Shown: one piece after another, positions 1 through 5,356 of the stretch
How the letters are laid out: each line of letters opens with the position of its first letter
Position numbering within the stretch: position 1 is the first letter of the stretch
Assembly (NCBI GenBank): GCA_946478755.1
Contig: CAMLDJ010000358.1
Span: forward strand, 1-5,356
Reading direction: 5' to 3'
DNA: 5,356 nucleotides
DNA from: an uncultured Pedobacter sp.
GTDB taxonomy: Bacteria; Bacteroidota; Bacteroidia; Sphingobacteriales; Sphingobacteriaceae
Translations under genes and position numbers: made by a program
Notes under the pieces: generated by a model
What the model saw: the letters and a program-made list of their open reading frames with translations, nothing else
The model's database searches: none
Told to the model about the DNA's origin: nothing

Positions 1-377
1 CAGGCGTACAGATTGGAGTTGCGGTTCCACTGTTTAGCGGTGCAGGCCGTGCGCGCATAAACAGTGAAAATATAGCCACACAAATTGCGGAGAGCGATTA
101 CCTGGGGATGCAGAGAAAAGTCAACATCCAGTATCAGCAGGAACTAAAGAACTATAACAAGAACAGCAGTCTGGTCGAATATTTTACTTCAGGTGGACTA
201 ACACAGGCGGATGAACAACTGCGCATAGCGCAGGTATCGTATGATCTGGGAGAGATTGGTTATATGGAGTTTATTCAAAACATGGCCCTGGCTATACAAA
301 GCAAGCTCAATTATCTGCAGACCGTGAAGCAGCTTAATCAATCCGTGATTCAATTACAATTTTTAAAAGGGAACTAA
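1..377 (+). CDS. TolC-like outer-membrane efflux domain, C-terminal fragment (stand-alone channel or tail of a CzcA-TolC fusion)
   Basis: This is the 3' end of a gene that begins before the window. The first complete codon is at base 3, the frame is open from there, and it ends at TAA 375-377, giving about 124 visible residues. The stretch GVQIGVAVPLFSGAGRARI near the left edge matches the beta-strand and turn (G-x-G-x-x-x-P-L-F-x-G-x-x-R) that precedes the last long helices in outer-membrane efflux proteins. A Gln-rich amphipathic helix follows, then a segment with GEIGYMEF and a C-terminal helix ending in QLQFLKGN. Proteins of this family form the periplasm-spanning exit duct of tripartite RND pumps. 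The GEIxYxEF...NYL...NQSVIQLxFL pattern reminds me of the tails of Bacteroidota CusA/CzcA pumps that carry a fused TolC domain, but the pump part lies outside the window, so fusion is inferred. The adaptor gene follows after 4 bases, which supports one operon. Confidence 0.85.
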   Translation, partial: GVQIGVAVPLFSGAGRARINSENIATQIAESDYLGMQRKVNIQYQQELKNYNKNSSLVEYFTSGGLTQADEQLRIAQVSYDLGEIGYMEFIQNMALAIQSKLNYLQTVKQLNQSVIQLQFLKGN

Positions 378-381
378 TCAA

Positions 382-1671
382 ATGAACGCAATACCATATA
401 TCAAAAAAAAATTAACTGTGCTGATGTGTGCAGCATCGCTTACTGCAGCAATCAGTTCATGCGGCGATGCCGGCAGGACAAATAGAGCGGAAACCGAAGA
501 GACGAAGGCGCATGACGAGCATGGGACTGCCCATGGAGCTTTTGCACTGAGCCAGGAACAATTGGATGCGGTAGGCATCCTGATTGGTCATATGGAACAA
601 AAGAACCTGACTGCGGTGGTAAAAGCCAGCGGACAACTGGCCGTTCCCCCGCAAAATGCGGCGCAGGTTAACGTGCTTAATGGTGGCATCATCAGGAAGA
701 TTAATGTTATGGAAGGCCAGCGGGTAAGCAAGGGCCAGGTGCTGGTTACGATCGAAAACCAGGACCTGATCAGGCTTCAGCAGGATTACTTGACCTCGAA
801 AGGGAGTTTTAGCTTTATAGAAGCAGAATACCACCGCCAGCAGCAGCTTAAAGCTGCAAATGCTGGTACAGGAAAAGCACAGCAGCTGGCCGAAGCCAAT
901 TACAATGCGGAAAGGGCTAAATTAAAAGCTTTTGAACGCCAGCTGCAGCAATATGGGATCTCTATCAGCCACATTACTTCCGGGAACATCAGGGCGCAGG
1001 TGCCGGTAACCGCACCCATAAAAGGTACCATTGGAAAGATCAATGCGGAAACCGGCTCTTATGCACAACCGGGTATATCCTTGATGGACATTGTGGACAA
1101 TTCCAAGATCCATGCTGATCTGATCGTATTTGAAAAAGACCTCTCGAAGATTAAAGTTGGACAGAAAGTCGATTTTCAGTTGACCAATCAAAAGAACGAA
1201 CAAATTGAAGGGCAGATCTATGGGATCAATAAATCATTCGAAAACGATAGCAAGGGGGTTGTGGTTCATGCGGTAATTAAAAAACCAGGGGCCAGCCTGA
1301 TTCCAGGCATGTATGTAACCGGGCTGATTGGTGTCGGTACAGCAACGGTTACTGCGGTACCGGTTGATGCAGTAATAAGAACCGAAGGCAAAGCGTTAAT
1401 TTTTGTAGTTCAGGAGGATGCGCAAGCCAATCCTGGCAAAGAAAAGGACCATGCACATCCTGGAGAAGCAGAAGAAAAACATAAAGGAGAACAAGTAAAA
1501 GAGGAAAAATCAGTACATTTCAGGAAAGTTGAAGTGACTACCGGAGTTGCGGAACTGGGCTATGTTCAGATCCACCCGCTGGAAAAATTACCAGTCCACG
1601 CTAAGGTAGTCACAAAAGGGGCCGTGTATTTGCAGTCAAAATCATCAGGACCTGCAGCACATGATCACTGA
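382..1671 (+). CDS. RND heavy-metal efflux periplasmic adaptor lipoprotein (membrane fusion protein, CusB/CzcB family)
   Basis: Periplasmic adaptor that would join an inner-membrane RND metal pump to the TolC-like channel encoded just upstream. The 429 residues are a normal length. The N-terminus has lysines 8-10, a hydrophobic stretch and a lipobox-like I24-S25-S26-C27, so a lipid-anchored protein is likely. Domains in order: first lipoyl half about 92-125 (GGIIRKINVMEGQRVSKGQ), a Gln/Ala-rich alpha-hairpin about 126-195, second lipoyl half about 203-238 (APIKGTIGKINAETG), beta-barrel about 240-325, and membrane-proximal domain about 326-420 (VPVDAVIRTEGKALIFV). Three histidine-bearing stretches stand out: H44/H47/H51 after the lipid anchor, an insert around 345-378 with H357, H359 and H367, and the C-terminal H427-D-H429. 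These suggest binding of divalent metal. The start at 382 is favoured by the signal peptide and by AAAGGGA at 366-372, which lies inside the preceding gene. The metal specificity (Co/Zn/Cd versus Cu/Ag) is not decided by this sequence alone. Confidence 0.93.
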   Translation: MNAIPYIKKKLTVLMCAASLTAAISSCGDAGRTNRAETEETKAHDEHGTAHGAFALSQEQLDAVGILIGHMEQKNLTAVVKASGQLAVPPQNAAQVNVLNGGIIRKINVMEGQRVSKGQVLVTIENQDLIRLQQDYLTSKGSFSFIEAEYHRQQQLKAANAGTGKAQQLAEANYNAERAKLKAFERQLQQYGISISHITSGNIRAQVPVTAPIKGTIGKINAETGSYAQPGISLMDIVDNSKIHADLIVFEKDLSKIKVGQKVDFQLTNQKNEQIEGQIYGINKSFENDSKGVVVHAVIKKPGASLIPGMYVTGLIGVGTATVTAVPVDAVIRTEGKALIFVVQEDAQANPGKEKDHAHPGEAEEKHKGEQVKEEKSVHFRKVEVTTGVAELGYVQIHPLEKLPVHAKVVTKGAVYLQSKSSGPAAHDH

Positions 1672-1685
1672 TTAATTAGGCGCAT

Positions 1686-3668
1686 ATGATACAGAACGTT
1701 AAAAACCAGCATACGGCCTGCTGCCAGGCAAATGAAGACCAGAAAAAGGTTTCTCATTCGCGCACAAACGGACCTACTGAGGATGACGGACATAACCATG
1801 GTGCAGCCGAACCCTCTGGATGGTTAAGTCACTGGCCCCTATTAACCGCCTTAGCTATTGTGGTTGTGATGATGGTTTTAACCTTTGGTTTCCAGCTCAG
1901 CTTCAATACGTTCATCGCCCTCCTCGTATATATCCCGGCTTATTTACTTGCCGGATATCATGTACTGGGTCTGGCGATAAGAAAGGCCATAAGACTTGAT
2001 TTCTTCAATGAGTTCTTCTTAATGAGTGTCGCCACAATCGGGGCTTTCGCCATTGGTTCATTCAGTGAAGGTGTTGCCGTTATGGTATTCTACTCCATAG
2101 GAGAATGGTTTCAGGATGCTGCAGTGAGCAATGCGAAAAGAAGCATTAAGGCATTGCTGGATATCCGCCCTGATGCCGTTGATGTGATCAGGAAGGGCAA
2201 AGTGCTGACCGTAGCCCCTGCAGAAGTAGCTATAGATGAGCGCATACAGATCAAACCTGGCGATCGGGTTGCCTTAGACGGCTTGTTGTTATCAGATCAG
2301 GCCACATTTAACACGGCTGCATTAACCGGAGAAAGCAGACCGGATGACAAAGTTAAAGGGGAAACTGTCTTGGCCGGAATGATCAACCTGAACCAGGTTA
2401 CAGAAGTACAGGTTAAAGCAGTATTTAAGGACAGTAAGCTAAGTAAAATACTCGAAATGGTACAAGACGCTACGGCCCGTAAATCCCAGACGCAGCTTTT
2501 TATTTCCCGTTTTGCCAAAATATATACACCAATTGTGTTTGCATTAGCCGTTTTGGTGGTCGCGCTGCCCTGGTTCTTCGTCCCCGACTATACATTTAGG
2601 GACTGGCTTTACAGAGGTCTGGTATTTTTGGTCGTCAGTTGCCCTTGTGCGCTTGTTGTATCCATTCCCCTGGGTTATTTTGGGGGAATTGGTCTGGCTT
2701 CAAAGAATGGCATCCTGTTTAAAGGTTCCAGCTTCCTTGATTTGATGACCAAAATAGATACGGTTGTCATGGACAAAACAGGCACCTTGACAAAAGGTGT
2801 TTTTGAGGTTCAGGAGGTCGTGACCAATGATCTTGACCCGCAGGAATTCATCCTGCTGGCGGCGGCCATCGAAAGCAAGTCGACCCACCCTATTGCACGC
2901 GCAATAGTTAAATATGCGGGTGATGCTTTTCATACTGCGGAGATTGCCGAAGTGGAGGAAATATCGGGCCGCGGTCTTAAAGGCATGATAAACGGAAGGA
3001 CTATATTGGCAGGAAACACCAAACTTCTTGAACAGTTTAACATTGATTACGACAAGGCTATCGACAAGGAAACAGATACGGTCGTGGTATTGGCGGTAGA
3101 CGGCAAATACGCCGGATATATGACGATTGCTGATGAGATTAAAGCCGATGCAAAACAGGCCATCACAGCCCTGCACCGCTTAAGTATCCGAACGGTAATG
3201 CTTAGCGGAGATAAGCAAAATGTGGTTGATCGGGTAGCCGGACTGTTGGGCATAGATAAAGCCTTTGGCAATCTTTTACCGGAAGATAAAGTTGAAAAGG
3301 TAGAAGCCATAAAAAGAGAAGGCAGACGGCTCGCTTTTGTGGGCGATGGGGTAAACGATGCACCTGTTGTGGCCCTGGCAGATGCGGGAATAGCCATGGG
3401 TGGATTGGGCAGCGATGCAACTATAGAAACGGCAGATATTGTGATTCAGAACGATCAGCCCTCCAGAATTGTCACCGCTATAAAGATCGGAAAATTGACC
3501 AGGAACATCGTATGGCAAAATATAGCACTGGCTATGGCCATTAAAATCATCGTTTTAGTCCTCGGTGCGGGTGGTGTAGCTACCTTATGGGAAGCCGTAA
3601 TTGCCGATGTAGGCGTAGCGCTTCTGGCCATCTTAAACGCGGTGCGCATCCAGCAGATGAAGCTTTGA
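1686..3668 (+). CDS. Zn/Cd-type heavy-metal P1B ATPase lacking an HMA domain (ZntA/CadA-like)
   Basis: Inner-membrane pump that would use ATP to move a divalent soft metal, probably Zn(II), Cd(II) or Pb(II), from cytoplasm to periplasm. All core motifs are intact: T214-G-E-S actuator loop, C319-P-C in the membrane followed by ALVVSIPLGYFGGIG, phosphorylated D363 in DKTGT, H401-P402 of the nucleotide domain, D509 in MLSGD, and G553-DGVND. K620 and D641 in the last two helices are 21 residues apart, as are the metal-pathway residues K693 and D714 of ZntA, which supports the Zn/Cd subgroup over the Cu subgroup. The usual N-terminal HMA domain with GMxCxxC is absent. In its place is a roughly 45-residue hydrophilic tail with H9, C12-C13, H24, H36 and H38. 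At 660 residues it fits an HMA-less member. It starts 14 bases after the adaptor stop, with AGG at 1678-1680 as a weak ribosome site. Co-transcription with the RND genes suggests two-stage export. Confidence 0.95.
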   Translation: MIQNVKNQHTACCQANEDQKKVSHSRTNGPTEDDGHNHGAAEPSGWLSHWPLLTALAIVVVMMVLTFGFQLSFNTFIALLVYIPAYLLAGYHVLGLAIRKAIRLDFFNEFFLMSVATIGAFAIGSFSEGVAVMVFYSIGEWFQDAAVSNAKRSIKALLDIRPDAVDVIRKGKVLTVAPAEVAIDERIQIKPGDRVALDGLLLSDQATFNTAALTGESRPDDKVKGETVLAGMINLNQVTEVQVKAVFKDSKLSKILEMVQDATARKSQTQLFISRFAKIYTPIVFALAVLVVALPWFFVPDYTFRDWLYRGLVFLVVSCPCALVVSIPLGYFGGIGLASKNGILFKGSSFLDLMTKIDTVVMDKTGTLTKGVFEVQEVVTNDLDPQEFILLAAAIESKSTHPIARAIVKYAGDAFHTAEIAEVEEISGRGLKGMINGRTILAGNTKLLEQFNIDYDKAIDKETDTVVVLAVDGKYAGYMTIADEIKADAKQAITALHRLSIRTVMLSGDKQNVVDRVAGLLGIDKAFGNLLPEDKVEKVEAIKREGRRLAFVGDGVNDAPVVALADAGIAMGGLGSDATIETADIVIQNDQPSRIVTAIKIGKLTRNIVWQNIALAMAIKIIVLVLGAGGVATLWEAVIADVGVALLAILNAVRIQQMKL

Positions 3669-3772
3669 GGTCTGGGCCAAATGCCTAAAGCCAATTGAAT
3701 TTATAAGTCTGCTAATAAGATGTATTAAAAATTCGGTTTTTATTACGCAATTGCATCAGCAATTTTAGAATA
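3669..3772. other. A+T-rich intergenic gap between the ATPase and beta-helix genes
   Basis: These 104 bases separate the metal operon from the next gene and are the only spacer over 20 bases between genes here. They contain a weak all-A/T inverted repeat (TAAAAA at 3726-3731 and TTTTTA at 3737-3742, around TTCGG) and a palindrome close to the downstream start. The size would allow a separate promoter for the beta-helix gene, but I find no good match to the Bacteroidota pattern (TTTG near -33 with TAnnTTTG near -7). No GC-rich terminator with a T-tract follows the ATPase stop, so read-through is possible. Confidence 0.6.
3747..3766 (+). repeat. Short palindrome and hairpin just upstream of the beta-helix gene start
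   Basis: GCAATTGC at 3747-3754 is a perfect palindrome. AATTGC (3749-3754) and GCAATT (3759-3764) also form a 6-bp inverted repeat around the loop ATCA, followed by TT. The hairpin ends 8 bases before the ATG at 3773, so in RNA it would sit where a ribosome-binding site is expected. The pairing is short and A/U-rich, so it may be chance. It is too weak to call a terminator. Confidence 0.4.
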
Positions 3773-5290
3773 ATGAAAACCAAATCCATCCTCACGATCT
3801 GTATTCTCCTGACGGGGATACTCATGCTTTCATTCGTTAAAGATAACCTATGGAGGTCAAGATTTCTTACCGTAAATAAAGACGGGAGCATTACCTATAT
3901 TCCTGATGAAAAGGGAAATACCATTCCCGATTTCAGCCTTGTTGGTTACCACCATAGGCTCAAAGAAATTCCCAATGTCAAAGTGGTTAAAACAGTTTCG
4001 CCGGTTAAAGGTGATGCAGGCAGTAGCATTCAGGAAGCGATTGACCAGGTATCGGCTATGCCTATCGGAGCAGATGGCTTCAGGGGTGCTATTCTTTTGA
4101 AGAAAGGCGACTATTCTATTGCAGGTACAATCCATATCAACGCTGATGGCATTCTTTTAAAAGGTGAAGGAAATACTGTCGGTGGCACCAGACTAATTGC
4201 CGCGGGGAAAGGTCTGCGCAGCCTTATAAAAATCAGCGGAAAAGGAAAAATAACCGAAACGGGAAGCAGGGTAAAAATTACAGATACTTATGTGCCCACC
4301 GGTACAAAGTCGTTCCGCGTTGCTGCTGCAAAAGACTTCAAGGTCGGCGACAGGATCATCGTATTCAGACCTGGAACCGAAAAATGGATCCACGATCTTC
4401 AAATGGATAGAATTGTGGAGCGCCAAGGCACTAAACAATGGAAAGCCGCTGAATATAACCTGAGTTATGAAAGAGAAATTACGGCGGTTGATGGGGATAA
4501 AATCACGGTCGACAACCCCGTAGTGATGGCTATGGAAGCGCAATATGGCGGTGGTGAAATTTTCAAGTATGAATATAAGGGTCGTTTAAAAGAGGTTGGA
4601 ATAGAAAATATTTTTTTCCAATCTGACTATGCAAGTGATACGGATGAAGATCATGGTTGGATCGCCCTTGAATTTGATGGGATAGAAAACGGATGGGTAA
4701 GTGAGGTGACCTCCCGATTTTTTGGTTATTCCTGTGTAAGTCTAAGTGGTGGGGCAAAGAATATCACCGTAAAAAACTCTAAATGCCTGGATGCGAAATC
4801 GGTCATTACTGGCGGAAAACGGTATTCCTTCAGCAATAACGGACAGCAAAACTTGTTTATGAACCTCGAGACCACTGAAGGCAGACATGACTATGTAACG
4901 GGTGCGAAAACATGCGGACCAAATGTTTTCTACAATTGCAAGGCACGGAAAACACACGCTGATATCGGACCTCATCACCGCTGGTCTACCGGCACCTTGT
5001 ACGACAATATAGATACCGACGGCGAGATCAATATTCAGGATCGCGGCAACTGGGGCAGCGGTCATGGCTGGGCAGGTGTTACACAGGTGGTATGGAATTG
5101 CAAGGTTAAGGGCGCGGCTGTGCAAAACCCATGGGTATCGGGTAAAAACTATGCCATCGGGCTGCAGGGAGAGAAACTAAAGGGTCGTTTGGAAGGTAAA
5201 CCCGATGGAGAATGGGACGGGTTAAATCAGACGGATTTGGAACCGGCTTCGCTCTATGAGGTGCAGGTGAATTCAAAAAAGGCAAAATAA
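3773..5290 (+). CDS. Exported right-handed beta-helix protein, pectate-lyase-like; probable polysaccharide-active enzyme of unknown substrate
   Basis: A 505-residue protein with Lys2 and Lys4 followed by a hydrophobic stretch at about 5-22, so Sec export is likely. No clean cleavage site or lipobox is visible, and it may stay anchored. Residues about 84-145 (SIQEAIDQV, AILLKKGDYSIAGTIHI, GILLKGEG, GTRLIAA) match the opening turns of pectate-lyase-3-type beta-helices. Short strands with regular turns continue from about 265 to 450. The C-terminal half holds a dense polar and aromatic block: DEDHGW at 291-296, GGKRYSF at 347-353, R371-H372-D373-YVTG, G399-PHHRW, and Q422-DRGNWGSGHGWAG. Such clusters of His, Arg, Asp and Trp on a helix face are what one expects of a lyase or hydrolase active site. 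I recall this block recurring in uncharacterised bacterial beta-helix proteins but cannot assign a CAZy family. No SusC/SusD, sulfatase or glycoside hydrolase is in the window to indicate a substrate. The ATG at 3773 is chosen because the signal segment follows directly; the ribosome site is weak (TAGAA). Confidence 0.8.
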   Translation: MKTKSILTICILLTGILMLSFVKDNLWRSRFLTVNKDGSITYIPDEKGNTIPDFSLVGYHHRLKEIPNVKVVKTVSPVKGDAGSSIQEAIDQVSAMPIGADGFRGAILLKKGDYSIAGTIHINADGILLKGEGNTVGGTRLIAAGKGLRSLIKISGKGKITETGSRVKITDTYVPTGTKSFRVAAAKDFKVGDRIIVFRPGTEKWIHDLQMDRIVERQGTKQWKAAEYNLSYEREITAVDGDKITVDNPVVMAMEAQYGGGEIFKYEYKGRLKEVGIENIFFQSDYASDTDEDHGWIALEFDGIENGWVSEVTSRFFGYSCVSLSGGAKNITVKNSKCLDAKSVITGGKRYSFSNNGQQNLFMNLETTEGRHDYVTGAKTCGPNVFYNCKARKTHADIGPHHRWSTGTLYDNIDTDGEINIQDRGNWGSGHGWAGVTQVVWNCKVKGAAVQNPWVSGKNYAIGLQGEKLKGRLEGKPDGEWDGLNQTDLEPASLYEVQVNSKKAK

Positions 5291-5314
5291 GGATTCTTCT
5301 CTGAGTCTGCATTA

Positions 5315-5339
5315 CTTTAGCGCTGAAGAAGCGCTAAAG
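5315..5339. terminator. Perfect 10-bp hairpin after the beta-helix gene, possible transcript end
   Basis: CTTTAGCGCT at 5315-5324 and AGCGCTAAAG at 5330-5339 are exact reverse complements around the 5-base loop GAAGA. The stem lies 24 bases after the stop at 5288-5290, where a terminator is expected. No run of T follows on the plus strand (AACGCTAGG) or on the minus strand (TAATGCAG), so this is not a textbook Rho-independent terminator. It could instead stabilise the mRNA 3' end, act for both strands between convergent genes, or be a dispersed intergenic repeat. Confidence 0.5.
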
Positions 5340-5356
5340 AACGCTAGGCCTCATCG

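Noticed and set aside
2700..3176. A 158-codon minus-strand open frame inside the ATPase gene, the longest of several antisense frames
   Set aside because: It lies wholly opposite intact ATPase motifs (DKTGT, HP), shows no recognisable domain, and is explained by the coding constraint of the plus-strand gene.
3704..3711. TAAGTCTG, one mismatch from the Bacteroidota -7 element TAnnTTTG
   Set aside because: No TTTG lies at the expected upstream distance; the nearest, 3664-3667, is about 36 bases away. A one-mismatch hit in A/T-rich sequence is weak.
3773..3811. Possible lipoprotein signal with C10 in the beta-helix protein
   Set aside because: The residues before C10 (L-T-I) do not fit a lipobox, which needs Ala, Gly or Ser at -1, and the preceding segment is too short.
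3906..4100. A 64-codon plus-strand frame within the beta-helix gene
   Set aside because: It is out of frame inside a clearly coding region, with no domain and no convincing ribosome site.
5334..5356. Possible 3' end of a convergent minus-strand gene (a frame ending in TAG within the hairpin)
   Set aside because: Only a few codons are visible, and any random sequence would offer a stop in one frame, so it cannot be supported from this window.

Overview
The window reads as chromosomal DNA of a Bacteroidota bacterium, most like the Sphingobacteriaceae (Pedobacter and relatives). The evidence is the weak, A-rich ribosome-binding sites, the moderate base composition, the lipoprotein-type metal-efflux adaptor with histidine tracts, and the resemblance of the first, partial gene to the C-terminal tails of Bacteroidota CzcA-TolC proteins. 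This assignment is inferred from style; no rRNA or marker gene is present.

Bases 1-3668 are the 3' part of a heavy-metal export operon, all on the plus strand with gaps of 4 and 14 bases. First comes the end of a TolC-like outer-membrane channel domain, either a stand-alone channel or the tail of a fused CzcA-TolC RND pump. Next is a periplasmic lipoprotein adaptor of the CusB/CzcB family. Last is a P1B-type ATPase with Zn/Cd-type signatures (CPC motif, K620 and D641) but without the usual N-terminal HMA domain. The likely joint function is two-step detoxification: the ATPase moves divalent metal from cytoplasm to periplasm, and the RND pump, adaptor and channel move it out of the cell. Both complete metal proteins carry histidine-rich disordered stretches suited to metal capture. 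No regulator is present in the window.

Bases 3669-3772 are an A+T-rich intergenic gap holding a short palindrome and hairpin just before the next start codon, with no convincing promoter or strong terminator.

Bases 3773-5290 encode a 505-residue exported protein with a pectate-lyase-like right-handed beta-helix pattern and a striking His/Arg/Trp/Asp-rich block (RHDYVTG, GPHHRW, QDRGNWGSGHGWAG). It is probably a polysaccharide-active enzyme, but I cannot name its family or substrate. Nothing links it functionally to the metal genes except position and strand.

Bases 5291-5356 hold a perfect 10-bp inverted repeat with a 5-base loop, a plausible transcript end for the beta-helix gene, although it lacks a U-tract. 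I see no mobile element, CRISPR array, tRNA or rRNA. The window is mostly ordinary; the least understood item is the beta-helix protein.
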